Positions 55,119 to 63,059 of a DNA stretch of 64,000 nt are shown here, one piece after another; within the stretch, counting starts at the first letter, position 1, and each line of letters opens with the position of its first letter. The position numbers and the translations under genes were made by a program. The notes beneath the pieces were generated by a model. That model saw nothing but the letters and a program-made list of their open reading frames with translations, was not told the origin of the DNA and made no database searches. This DNA is from Thermolongibacillus altinsuensis. GTDB taxonomy: Bacteria; Bacillota; Bacilli; Bacillales; Anoxybacillaceae. The stretch spans positions 209,923 to 273,922 of the forward strand of contig NZ_SLUL01000002.1 in NCBI RefSeq assembly GCF_004341205.1, in the 5' to 3' direction.

Positions 55119-55232
55119 CATGTAAGCTGACTCCTTTGAGCCTGCTATCGCATGGGCCGAAAGTGTTGCAGCACTTTCGGCCACATTTCTTATTATATTC
55201 TCTTTCTCTAAAAATCATACTTTTTGCTTACC
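55067..55232 (-). ncRNA. probable antisense antitoxin RNA
   Basis: A minus-strand promoter is visible: TTGAAT (complement of 55263-55268), an 18-bp spacer and TATAAT (complement of 55239-55244). A transcript from about 55232 would run through the 11-bp hairpin GGCCGAAAGTG/CACTTTCGGCC (55155-55182) to the shared terminator. That is about 165 nt, the size of RatA/SR4-type antitoxins, overlapping the 3' end of the toxin mRNA. Confidence 0.65.
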
Positions 55233-55238
55233 AACTAC

Positions 55239-55268
55239 ATTATATGTGATTAATTACACTAAATTCAA
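55239..55268 (-). promoter_or_regulatory. promoter of the antisense RNA
   Basis: On the minus strand, TTGAAT, 18 bp, TATAAT. Confidence 0.55.
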
Positions 55269-55403
55269 TAATTTTAGAGTAGAATTTGCGCCAGTCATGT
55301 CTAAATTTGGTCGAAAAATTGGAAATCGAACGTCATATCGAATAGGACTAATGTTCTATGATTGGGAAGGATAAAAGGTTGCGTGCCTGTCATCACCGAA
55401 GTT

Positions 55404-55410
55404 TGTCGAA
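55404..55410 (+). promoter_or_regulatory. candidate Spo0A box before the M14 remnant
   Basis: TGTCGAA in GTTTGTCGAAAAATGATAG. Motif match only. Confidence 0.3.
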
Positions 55411-55430
55411 AAATGATAGAGTAAAAGAAG

Positions 55431-55466
55431 AGGAGAGTGTCAATGTAAAGTCTCTCCTTTTTGTAT
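55431..55466 (+). terminator. terminator-like hairpin before the M14 remnant
   Basis: GGAGAG and CTCTCC enclose a 14-nt loop, followed by TTTTTG. It may end an upstream short transcript. Confidence 0.6.
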
Positions 55467-55473
55467 TTTTAAC

Positions 55474-55926
55474 ATGTTCACCGAGAAGTCTCTCCTCTCT
55501 AAACAACGTGTAGGTGGGAGAGGTTCATATCGGCAGTATGATGCGGATTGGAAAAACATTTGTTATAACCCAGGAAAGCTGGCAACGAAAAATTATAAAG
55601 GACCGCGCCCATTCAGCGAACCGGAAGCGCAAGCGATGCGCAATTTTACGCTCGCTCACAATTTCCAAATGGCTATTTCCTCCCACTCTTCAGAAGAAAT
55701 TATTTATTGGCACTTCCATCAATTGGGAGAGCGGAAAAAGCGGGATTACTCCCTTGCTTCGATGCTGGCGAAAAAAACGGGCTATTCTCTTGTCAAACCG
55801 AAAAAAAATCCGAGCGGCGGGTATACCGATTGGTTTATTTCTGGCTTTAAAAAGCCGGGGTTTACGCTGGAAGTTTCGAAATATGTATATAGATTCAAGT
55901 TGAGTTTCCGACACATCACATCATGA
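55474..55926 (+). pseudogene. M14 zinc-carboxypeptidase remnant cut by the MITE
   Basis: Only the C-terminal part of an M14-family peptidase remains (homology from about residue 13: YRQYDADWKN, NYKGPRPFSEPEAQAMRNFT, FQMAISSHSSEEIIYWHFHQ, SGGYTDWF, KPGFTLEVSKYV). The N-terminal half with the first zinc ligands (HxxE) is absent. The last twelve codons (from about 55890) are read from the inverted repeat of MITE copy 2. The remnant retains the third zinc-ligand His in ISSHSSEE. In relatives this gene would degrade murein peptides. It is not functional. Confidence 0.8.
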
Positions 55927-56107
55927 ATAGAAGACCGCTTTTCTACCATAGGCGGCAAGATTTTTCTTGCCGCCCCGGCATGCTAGAAGCATGCCGATTC
56001 CGAACGTAAAACGCATGACAGACAAATTCATTTGTCTGATGGCGTTTTCGTTCGGAGAAGTGGCAGAAAAGCTTGTTTATGTCGGAAAATTAAGCTTATC
56101 ATATATA
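55886..56107 (-). repeat. MITE-like element, copy 2 (inverted)
   Basis: The reverse complement of 41315-41536 with about eight single-base differences by eye. The central hairpin loop is inverted: AGATTTTTCT in copy 1 and AGAAAAATCT here, when both are read in the same direction. It ends the M14 remnant. Confidence 0.88.
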
Positions 56108-56119
56108 GGAGAAAGTTGT

Positions 56120-56143
56120 CCCCTGACTCAGAAAGAGTAGGGG
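56120..56143. terminator. CCCCTGACTC/GAGTAGGGG hairpin
   Basis: A short stem-loop beside the MITE, with no T-run. Its role is unclear. Confidence 0.35.
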
Positions 56144-56181
56144 ATTAATACCAAATAATAGTACCAAGTGATAAAAAATTT

Positions 56182-56211
56182 TTGACAGGACAAGCTTGCA
56201 GATGTTACGAT
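56182..56211 (+). promoter_or_regulatory. promoter of the desaturase gene
   Basis: TTGACA (56182-56187), an 18-bp spacer and TACGAT (56206-56211) with TGT before it. The leader is about 115 nt. Confidence 0.65.
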
Positions 56212-56283
56212 GGAAACAAGTGGTTTGATTTAAAAAAATATCTTCGGATGTGTGATTTCGCATCTCTCATTACGGAGCAGCTC

Positions 56284-56306
56284 GCCCATTTTGTGCGAAT
56301 GGGCGG
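56284..56306 (+). promoter_or_regulatory. leader hairpin of the desaturase gene
   Basis: CGCCCATT (56284-56291) and AATGGGCG (56299-56306) form an 8-bp stem 10 nt before the SD GAAAGGAG. Temperature-dependent or stability control is conceivable. Confidence 0.5.
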
Positions 56307-56331
56307 TATATTTGAAAGGAGACCTGTTTAA

Positions 56332-57444
56332 ATGAAAGAATTTTATACGTTCGGTTGGTATGCGTCGAAAATTTCGCCGCACTTGCCGAAAAAAGTGTTT
56401 CAGCCTGTCCCTTCTCGTTTGTTTGGTGGTCTTGCCTACCTCATCATTGCGATCAGTTGCCTCGTTGTCATTTCCTTGTTGAATCTTCATCTATTGTGGA
56501 ATTTCCTCATTTCTGTGGTGCTCGGTTTTAGCTTTGCAGGATTAGGATTTTTAGGACACGAAATTTTACACGGGACGGTCGTTCGCCGGCCATGGTTGCG
56601 CGATTTCCTTGGAGCTATCGCATTTTGGCCGTTGTGCACAGGTCCGAAGCTGTGGAGAAAATGGCATAACTCCAGTCATCATGTGCATACGCAAGATGAA
56701 GAGTTGGATCCCGATGCATGGCCGAGTTTAGAAAAGTTAGCGAAAAGCCGTTTATTGCGCTGGGTATATCGAATTCCGTTTGCGATTCGCGCATTCTTTG
56801 CCTTTAGCGCATTGACGATCACATTTACGCTTCATTCCATTCGGATGTTGTTTTACTTTTTTAAAGATTTTGAGCCGAAAAATCGCAAAGTCGTGTTTTG
56901 GCAGTTTCTATTGCCTTGGGCGACGTGGATTGGCTTGTTGTTTGTCATCGGATTTGAAAAGTGGCTTTTTGCATTTTTCTTGCCACTGTTGATCGGAAAC
57001 TTCATCGTCATGAGCTACATTTCGACGAATCATCGTTTAAATCCGTTAGTGCCCGTCAACGATCCGCTCGCAAACAGCCTTTCGGTCACTGTTCCGAAAT
57101 GGATTGATGTTTTGCATTTCAACTTTTCGTATCACACCGAGCATCACCTATTTCCAACGATGAGTTCAAAATATTATCCGCTTGTGAAAGAACATCTCAA
57201 AAAAATGTGGCCGGAGCGCTATCATGAAATGCCGATGGGAAAAGCGTTAGCCGCGCTTTGGAAAACGCCGCGCGTGTATTATCAGCAGCGTGAACTCATC
57301 GAACCGCGCCAAGGAAACATATGTGGCACACTCGGAAACGGACTAGATCCAACTCGCATTCAACATCGGAAGGTGGAAGTCGAACAAGAGTTGAGTCACA
57401 ATTTTGTGGATTCAGCATTCAAAAAGGTTGTGAAACATAAGTAG
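56332..57444 (+). CDS. acyl-lipid fatty acid desaturase
   Basis: A membrane di-iron enzyme that inserts a double bond into membrane lipid acyl chains. Of 370 residues, hydrophobic segments lie at about 32-52, 58-74, 135-170 and 190-230. Three His boxes are complete: HEILH (76-80), HNSSHH (112-117) and HTEHH (about 268-272). The C-terminal 60 residues are unusual and hydrophilic (ELIEPRQGNICGTLGNGLDP). The strong promoter and leader hairpin may allow cold-induced expression as with B. subtilis des, although no DesK/DesR genes are nearby. Substrate position (delta-5 or other) cannot be told. Confidence 0.92.
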   Translation: MKEFYTFGWYASKISPHLPKKVFQPVPSRLFGGLAYLIIAISCLVVISLLNLHLLWNFLISVVLGFSFAGLGFLGHEILHGTVVRRPWLRDFLGAIAFWPLCTGPKLWRKWHNSSHHVHTQDEELDPDAWPSLEKLAKSRLLRWVYRIPFAIRAFFAFSALTITFTLHSIRMLFYFFKDFEPKNRKVVFWQFLLPWATWIGLLFVIGFEKWLFAFFLPLLIGNFIVMSYISTNHRLNPLVPVNDPLANSLSVTVPKWIDVLHFNFSYHTEHHLFPTMSSKYYPLVKEHLKKMWPERYHEMPMGKALAALWKTPRVYYQQRELIEPRQGNICGTLGNGLDPTRIQHRKVEVEQELSHNFVDSAFKKVVKHK

Positions 57445-57498
57445 ATGGACGCCCACATTTTTGAATGACGCATCTCGGATTTTTCGAAAAATGAATGG

Positions 57499-57541
57499 AG
57501 AGAGTCACGCCATCAAACGGCGATCGACTCTCTTTTTAAAA
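57499..57541 (+). terminator. terminator between desaturase and zinc-ribbon gene
   Basis: GAGAGAGTC and GACTCTCTT enclose a 19-nt loop, followed by TTTT. Confidence 0.85.
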
Positions 57542-57576
57542 GTACAACTCTGCACTAATCTTGTCATAAAGGTGGT

Positions 57577-57828
57577 TTATTTGTTTAAGAAAGAATGTTG
57601 CGCTCGTTTAATGAACATTTCTGGGTTTTCAATGAGTCCACACGCGGCGCATTGGACGCGGTAGCTAGGACCGCTGTAAGGAAGATGGAACGGATCAAGC
57701 GCGTCATTTGTATATTCTTGTTCGATTTCCCCAGTTTGCGGATGGAGTTTTACTGCTGTTGGTTGTTGCTGAATCAAGTTAAAGCGGGTTCGGTTCGTTT
57801 TGCAGCTTGGACATAACATTGGTTCCAA
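57577..57828 (-). CDS. small four-cysteine zinc-ribbon protein
   Basis: An 83-residue protein with two CxxC motifs: CPSC near the N-terminus and CAAC near residue 62. These should hold one zinc. The linker contains VKLHPQTGEIEQEY and the C-terminus is helical (PEMFIKRAQHSF). The SD GGAGGTGA fits a TTG start at 57828; an ATG at 57843 lies inside the SD itself. It is monocistronic. Function is unknown; it could be a small RNA- or DNA-binding adaptor. Confidence 0.75.
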   Translation of the reverse strand: MEPMLCPSCKTNRTRFNLIQQQPTAVKLHPQTGEIEQEYTNDALDPFHLPYSGPSYRVQCAACGLIENPEMFIKRAQHSFLNK

Positions 57829-58009
57829 ACGATTCACCTCCATTATTTTTATCTTTTAAAACGAACGCTTGGATTATGCGTAAATGGTGCGATTTTTATG
57901 TATAGGAATAAAAATCGTGTTTAAAGCATTTAATATAAAAAGATGATTGAGTTGCCAAGCTTCCTTTTATATGGTTCTATATGAAGCCCTCGAAACATCA
58001 AGTCTTGCC

Positions 58010-58052
58010 TAGTTGTCTCATTTTTCGTCACCTTTAATGGTATAGACAACTA
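58010..58052 (+). promoter_or_regulatory. possible NagR operator pair upstream of nagA
   Basis: TAGTTGTCT (58010-58018) and AGACAACTA (58044-58052) form an inverted pair, the second as part of TGGTATAGACAACTA. This resembles the GntR/NagR (YvoA) operator with TGGT-TAGAC. It overlaps the -35 region of the promoter whose -10 is TATAAT at 58061-58066. Confidence 0.55.
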
Positions 58053-58060
58053 TATGTATA

Positions 58061-58066
58061 TATAAT
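58061..58066 (+). promoter_or_regulatory. -10 element of the nag operon
   Basis: TATAAT lies 38 bp before the nagA start at 58105. A weak -35 (TGGTAT at 58038) is 17 bp upstream and inside the possible operator. Confidence 0.5.
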
Positions 58067-58104
58067 AAAATTAAGATAGGAAAAATATGGAGAGGAAACA
58101 GAAG

Positions 58105-59289
58105 ATGGGAGAAAAACGCTATGCATTTGTTTCTGTTCGTATTCTTTTAGAAGACGGTTGGTTACATGATGGATATATCGTATGGGAAAATGGAACGATT
58201 GTTGAAGTTGGAAAAATGGATCATTTCAAAGAGAACGAGCATTCTATCATCATTCGTGTTCCAGATGACAGCATGATTGTCCCGGGATTTATCGATGTTC
58301 ATATTCATGGAGCGAGCGGCGCCGATGCGATGGATGGGACGAAAGAGGCGCTCCGGACGATGGCGCAAGCCCTCCCGAAAGAAGGGACGACCAGTTTTTT
58401 AGCGACGACGATGACGGCGAGTTCGGAAGCGATTGAACGTGCGCTTATGAATGTTGCAAAGGATGAAGCGATGGAAGGAGAGGCCGAACTTCTCGGCGTT
58501 CACCTCGAGGGACCGTTCATCGCTCCCAATCGGGTGGGAGCGCAGCACCCGCACTATGTGCAAGCGCCGGATGCGGAACGGTTTGCTCGATGGCAAGAAC
58601 TGGCGAACGGGCTTATTCGTCTGGTGACATTTGCGCCAGAGCAAAAGGGAGGAATGGTGTTTTTACGCACGCTGCGCGAACATGGCGTCACGGCATCGCT
58701 TGGCCATTCGGATGCGGACGCTGAGGCGGCTTTGCAAGCGATTGAGCAAGGGGTGACGCATTGTACGCACTTGTTTAACGGAATGCGTTCGCTTCATCAT
58801 CGTGAGCCGAACGCTCTCGGTGCCGTGCTTTTAGATGAACGGGTTCGCTGCGAATTGATTGTCGACGGTCTTCATGTTCATCCGCATATCGTCAAGCTTG
58901 CGTACCGATTGAAAGGGAAAGACGGCATCGTGTTGATTACGGATGCGATGCGGGCGAAAGGACTTGGCGATGGGATGTATGATCTTGGCGGGCAAGAGGT
59001 GAAGGTGGTAGGCAATCAGGCAACTTTGTTTGATGGAACGCTGGCAGGCAGCGTGTTAAAAATGAATGAAGCGATCCGAAACATGTGTTTGTTTACAGGC
59101 TGTTCGCTGGAAGAAGCGATTCGGATGGCAACAATCAATCCTGCCAAACAAATCGGTGTCGATGATCGAAAAGGAAGCATTGCGGTTGGAAAAGATGCAG
59201 ATTTGGTCGTGATCAACGACCAATGCGATGTATGGATGACCATTTGTCGCGGCCACATTGCTTATCAGAAGGAAGGAGGGATTGATTGA
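58105..59289 (+). CDS. nagA: N-acetylglucosamine-6-phosphate deacetylase
   Basis: Removes acetate from GlcNAc-6-phosphate in amino-sugar recycling and use. The 394-residue amidohydrolase shows DVHIHGASGADAMDG (first metal site), HLEGPFIAP, LGHSDADAEAA, HLFNGMRSLHHREP and LITDAMRAKG (catalytic Asp). The end GSIAVGKDADLVVIN is typical. The start is the ATG at 58105 (SD GGAGAGGAAAC); the ATG at 58087 would leave too little room. It overlaps nagB by TGATG coupling. It is the first gene of the nagA-nagB-nagR operon and recycles wall material. Confidence 0.95.
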   Translation: MGEKRYAFVSVRILLEDGWLHDGYIVWENGTIVEVGKMDHFKENEHSIIIRVPDDSMIVPGFIDVHIHGASGADAMDGTKEALRTMAQALPKEGTTSFLATTMTASSEAIERALMNVAKDEAMEGEAELLGVHLEGPFIAPNRVGAQHPHYVQAPDAERFARWQELANGLIRLVTFAPEQKGGMVFLRTLREHGVTASLGHSDADAEAALQAIEQGVTHCTHLFNGMRSLHHREPNALGAVLLDERVRCELIVDGLHVHPHIVKLAYRLKGKDGIVLITDAMRAKGLGDGMYDLGGQEVKVVGNQATLFDGTLAGSVLKMNEAIRNMCLFTGCSLEEAIRMATINPAKQIGVDDRKGSIAVGKDADLVVINDQCDVWMTICRGHIAYQKEGGID

Positions 59290-60017
59290 TGAATGTCATC
59301 ATTGTAAAAAATGCAGAAGAAGGAAGCAAACGAGCAGCGGAATGGATCGCAGAACAAATTCGCATGAATCCTCAGATTGTACTTGGCATGGCGACAGGGG
59401 GCACGTTTATCGAAACGTATCGACATCTTGTAGAAGCATATAATGAAGGATCCGTTTCTTTTCGTCATGTGACAACATTTAACTTGGATGAGTATGTCGG
59501 TTTGCCGCCTTCTCATCCGAACAGTTATCGCTATTACATGGATCAACATTTATTTTGGCATGTGGATATTGATTTAACCAATACATTTGTTCCAAATGGA
59601 ATGGCTGTTGATTTGGAAGAGGAATGCAGGCGATATGACTGGTTGATTGAACAAGCAGGCGGCATTGATGTGCAGCTGCTTGGCGTTGGTCGGAACGGGC
59701 ATATTGGCTTCAATGAACCGGGAACATCTTTCTCTGCACGCACTCATGTTGTTCGATTAGCTGAATCGACGAGAAAGGCAAATGCTCGTTTTTTCAAGAG
59801 GGAAGAAGAGGTGCCAACGCATGCGATTACAGTCGGCATTCGCACCATTATGGAAAGCAAGCGCATTTTATTGTTGGCGTTTGGAAAAGAAAAAGCAGCG
59901 GCATTGCGTGCGGGCTTTTGCGGAGAAGTGACGGAGAACGTTCCTGTATCGATCTTGCAAAAACATCATGATGTGACGATCATTGCAGATGAAGAAGCGT
60001 GGAGTGAGGTTGAATGA
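59289..60017 (+). CDS. nagB: glucosamine-6-phosphate deaminase
   Basis: Converts glucosamine-6-phosphate to fructose-6-phosphate and ammonia. The 242-residue protein has LGMATGGTFIETYRHL, TTFNLDEYVGLPPSHPNSY (catalytic Asp), LLGVGRNGHIGFNEPGTSF (active-site His) and AITVGIRTIM. It overlaps nagA by one base and nagR by ATGA. The allosteric C-terminal extension of E. coli NagB is absent, as in Bacillus. Confidence 0.95.
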   Translation: MNVIIVKNAEEGSKRAAEWIAEQIRMNPQIVLGMATGGTFIETYRHLVEAYNEGSVSFRHVTTFNLDEYVGLPPSHPNSYRYYMDQHLFWHVDIDLTNTFVPNGMAVDLEEECRRYDWLIEQAGGIDVQLLGVGRNGHIGFNEPGTSFSARTHVVRLAESTRKANARFFKREEEVPTHAITVGIRTIMESKRILLLAFGKEKAAALRAGFCGEVTENVPVSILQKHHDVTIIADEEAWSEVE

Positions 60018-60742
60018 TGAAAATTGATAAACACTCGCCCATCCCCATTTATTATCAAATCGAGGAAGGAATTCGCGAATTGATTGAACAAAAAGTATGG
60101 CGGGCAGGCGATGTGATCCCGTCTGAGAGAGAACTGTCCGAAATGTACGGCATTAGCCGAATGACGGTTCGACAGGCAATCAACAATTTAGTGAATGAAG
60201 GATTGCTTGTGCGGCAGCGGGGGAAAGGAACGTTTGTCGCTGAGAAAAAAATGGAACAAGCGCTAAAAGGGTTGACGAGTTTTTCTGAAGATATGCGCGC
60301 CCGCGGCATGGTTCCAGGAACAAGGCTATTATCGTTTTCGATTGTGGAAGCGGGAAAAAAAGTAGCGGAGAAACTATCGATCGCGATGGGTGCTCCTGTT
60401 TATGAAGTGAAACGCATTCATCTTGCGGATGGCATGCCGATGGCGTTGGAAGTTTTGTATATGTCGCCGCAGCTGGTGCCCAATTTATCAGAAGAAATTG
60501 TTTCTCGTTCCGTTTATGAATATATTGAATCGCTTGGGCTGCAAATCGCTTCAGCGCGCCAGACGCTTGAAGCCGCGATTGTTCGCCAGTCGGAACAGGA
60601 TTGGTTGGAACTTTCGGATGGCGCTCCTGTTTTATTAATTGAACGCCATACGTTTTTAACAGATGGCCGTCCGCTTGAATACGTCAAATCGGTCTATCGT
60701 GCAGATCGTTATAAATTTGTAATCGATATGGAGAAGCGATGA
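60014..60742 (+). CDS. nagR: GntR/HutC-family regulator of amino-sugar use (NagR/YvoA)
   Basis: A repressor of 242 residues relieved by GlcNAc-6-P or GlcN-6-P. The N-terminal winged helix (about 8-75) has IPIYYQIEEGIRELIEQKVW, PSERELSEMYGISRMTVRQA and VRQRGKGTFVA. The C-terminal UTRA effector domain begins at about 95 (PGTRLLSFSIVEAGKKVAEK) with YEVKRIHLADGMPMALEV. Start: ATG at 60014 overlapping the nagB stop; the next ATG at 60017 is also possible. It should bind the operator upstream of nagA. Confidence 0.93.
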   Translation: MMKIDKHSPIPIYYQIEEGIRELIEQKVWRAGDVIPSERELSEMYGISRMTVRQAINNLVNEGLLVRQRGKGTFVAEKKMEQALKGLTSFSEDMRARGMVPGTRLLSFSIVEAGKKVAEKLSIAMGAPVYEVKRIHLADGMPMALEVLYMSPQLVPNLSEEIVSRSVYEYIESLGLQIASARQTLEAAIVRQSEQDWLELSDGAPVLLIERHTFLTDGRPLEYVKSVYRADRYKFVIDMEKR

Positions 60743-60805
60743 CCATCATCGAGTGGAATTGGTTGATGAAAAGGTAAAGAGAAATAGAGGTTTGTGATGC
60801 AAAAG

Positions 60806-60845
60806 GGAGAACCCCTCTGTGTAAATAGAGGGGTTCTCTTTTTTG
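60806..60845. terminator. terminator between nagR and the nucleotidase gene
   Basis: GAGAACCCCTCT (60807-60818) and AGAGGGGTTCTC (60827-60838) form a 12-bp stem, with TTTTTT on the right and A-runs on the left, so both convergent genes can use it. Confidence 0.9.
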
Positions 60846-60847
60846 CT

Positions 60848-62776
60848 TTATTGGCCAATGACGGTAATTCGTCCTTCGACGTTTGGAATCGGTTTGTTAT
60901 TTTGCAAGTAAGAGATGACGATCGAGCTGAGCAATTCACCGCTATCAAATTCAATTGTGCCGTTTGTGAACATCGTATATCCGTCACCGCCTTTGGCTAG
61001 GAAGTCGTTTGTTGCTAGTGTATATGTTTTTGTTTCATCAAGCGGTTGACCGTTAATTTCAACGTTTGTAATTCGTTCCCCTGCCGGTTTTGTTGCATCA
61101 AATGTGAAGCGAATACCTGATACGTGCGGGAAGCCGCCGTTTTGTTCAGGGTATAGACGAACGCCATGCTCAAGCGCTTTCTTTAAGTCTGCACCCGTAA
61201 TGGACAGTTTGACAAGCGTATTCGCAAACGGAAGGGTCGTTAATACATGATTTCTTGTCACGTCTCCTTTTGGAATGGAAGCGCGAATGCCGCCGCCGTT
61301 TGTGAGGGCCACGTCTGTATTTAATGCAGAACGCATCGCATCAGCAATCAAATTGCCGAGATTCGTTTCTTTTGTGCGTACGTTTTCGCGTTCACCGTCA
61401 AGATCGACGGAAATATTTGCAATCACTTGTTGCAACGTTTCATCTACTTCGTTTTTGTATTTTTGAACGATCTGTTGAATCGTTGCATCTTCTTGTTTGT
61501 TAGATGAGTCACGATAAAGGAATCCGTTTACACCAATCAGTTTTCCTTTGTGGAATAGTAAATTTGTTTGCCCGACGGCTTTTCCGTATTCGAATGCTTG
61601 TGATACATACGCATATTTGAATTTCTTTGGTGTTTCAATGGTATCGTGGCTATGGCCGCCGAGAATGAGATCGACTCCTTGTACGGAGTTGGCAAGCTTT
61701 TCATCTGTTTTTAATCCAGAGTGGGAAAGGACGACAATATGATCCGCTTGTCCTTTTAGGTGTTGGACAATTTGCTTTAATGTGGCTTCTTCATCCGCAA
61801 ACGTGATGCCGATAATGCCTGCCGGATTCGTTTTGACGGCTGTGTCCGTCGCCGTTAAGCCAACGAGGGCAATCTTCTTTCCAGCAACTTCTTTAATGGT
61901 GTAAGCTGGTAAAAACGGCTGTCCGTCTTTATAAATGTTTCCGCTTACAATCGGGAATTGAACCATATTTTTTAAAGCAAGCAAACGATTTTGTCCGTAG
62001 TTGAAATCATGGTTGCCCGGTACCATCGCATCGTATTTCATGCCGTTCATGATGTCGACAACGGCTTGTCCTTCGTTTAAGTTCACATATGTTGTACCGT
62101 GGAACGTATCACCCAAATCAACGAGCAATGTTTGTTTATTTTTCTTGCGAACATCGTTGACAATCTGAGAAATTTTGGAGAAGCCCATCTCTCCATTTTT
62201 GTCGTTATACAAAATGCGTCCGTGTGTATCATTTGTATGGATGAATGTAATTTTTTCAATGTTTGTATTGTAACGGTTTAACATTGCCGCAACTTGTGAT
62301 GATGTGATGGCTTGATGCGGTCTGATTGTTTGATCGGTATATCCTTTCAATAGGTCGAGTTCGACAGCGGCAGCAAGATATTCTTGCGACCATTGTCCGA
62401 CAGCAGGAAAATCTTTAAATCTTTTTAATTTCTCTGCCGAATAGTGATCGCGAAGTTGTAGAGAACGAATGAGAAAAACATACGCTTGTTCCCGCGTGAT
62501 CTTTTCGTTTGGTGCAAACGTTGTTTCTGTCTTTCCTGTTGCAATCCCAAGACGAAGAGCGGCTTCCACGTATGGCGCTAGCTCTGAATCAACGTCGGTG
62601 AACGTTAAATTTTTTACTTCTTCTTTTACGTCCACATCCATCGTCGTGATGAGCTGTTTCACAAACTCGCCGCGCGTAACCGCTTTTTCGCTTGCTTCAA
62701 ACTTTGCCGGTGCAGCAAGCAATAAAGCGACGATAAGAGAAAGCAAAAAAGGATACCATTTGTTTTGTCTCAACAT
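60848..62776 (-). CDS. SLH-anchored 5'-nucleotidase / cyclic phosphodiesterase
   Basis: A surface enzyme of 642 residues that should dephosphorylate extracellular nucleotides. Residues 1-30 are a signal peptide (LLSLIVALLLAAPAKFEA). SLH domains occupy about 30-170 (GIATGKTETTFAPNEKITRE, LLKGYTDQTIRPHQAITSS). The metallophosphatase domain (about 178-420) shows the metal ligands in HTNDTHG, GDTFHGT, GNHDFNYG and GGHSHD. The 5'-nucleotidase C-terminal domain (about 450-620) has TNLGNLIADAMR, LTNGGGIRASI and TLATNDFLAKGGDGYT. B. subtilis YfkN/YhcR are wall-anchored by sortase instead. The ATG has SD AAGGAGG. The minus-strand -10 TATAAT lies at 62811-62816. Confidence 0.93.
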   Translation of the reverse strand: MLRQNKWYPFLLSLIVALLLAAPAKFEASEKAVTRGEFVKQLITTMDVDVKEEVKNLTFTDVDSELAPYVEAALRLGIATGKTETTFAPNEKITREQAYVFLIRSLQLRDHYSAEKLKRFKDFPAVGQWSQEYLAAAVELDLLKGYTDQTIRPHQAITSSQVAAMLNRYNTNIEKITFIHTNDTHGRILYNDKNGEMGFSKISQIVNDVRKKNKQTLLVDLGDTFHGTTYVNLNEGQAVVDIMNGMKYDAMVPGNHDFNYGQNRLLALKNMVQFPIVSGNIYKDGQPFLPAYTIKEVAGKKIALVGLTATDTAVKTNPAGIIGITFADEEATLKQIVQHLKGQADHIVVLSHSGLKTDEKLANSVQGVDLILGGHSHDTIETPKKFKYAYVSQAFEYGKAVGQTNLLFHKGKLIGVNGFLYRDSSNKQEDATIQQIVQKYKNEVDETLQQVIANISVDLDGERENVRTKETNLGNLIADAMRSALNTDVALTNGGGIRASIPKGDVTRNHVLTTLPFANTLVKLSITGADLKKALEHGVRLYPEQNGGFPHVSGIRFTFDATKPAGERITNVEINGQPLDETKTYTLATNDFLAKGGDGYTMFTNGTIEFDSGELLSSIVISYLQNNKPIPNVEGRITVIGQ

Positions 62777-62810
62777 GGTTTTACCTCCTTTTATTTTATC
62801 ATTCTTCTAA

Positions 62811-62820
62811 ATTATAACAA
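62811..62820 (-). promoter_or_regulatory. extended -10 of the nucleotidase gene
   Basis: TGTTATAAT on the minus strand, 35 bp before the ATG. Confidence 0.5.
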
Positions 62821-62879
62821 AATTCTATTAATCTTTTTGACTTATTTTGTTAATATTTGTTAAATTTTTTAGCGGATTT

Positions 62880-62886
62880 TGTCGAA
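62880..62886 (+). promoter_or_regulatory. candidate Spo0A box between nucleotidase and coiled-coil genes
   Basis: TGTCGAA in TTTTGTCGAACGATTAGAG, similar in its wider context to the boxes at 51411 and 55404. Confidence 0.35.
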
Positions 62887-63059
62887 CGATTAGAGTAGAG
62901 ATCGAAAAAGAAAAACGGTAAAATTAAAGAACAGATGTTCTAATGTTCAATCCTCTCATTCTCCGCATACGTCTTCTAGGAAATGTTCCCCATGTTCACT
63001 TCATCAAGATTTTTACGGTTCGGTTGTGATAAAATAATGAAAAAAGAAGGTGGTCCGCA

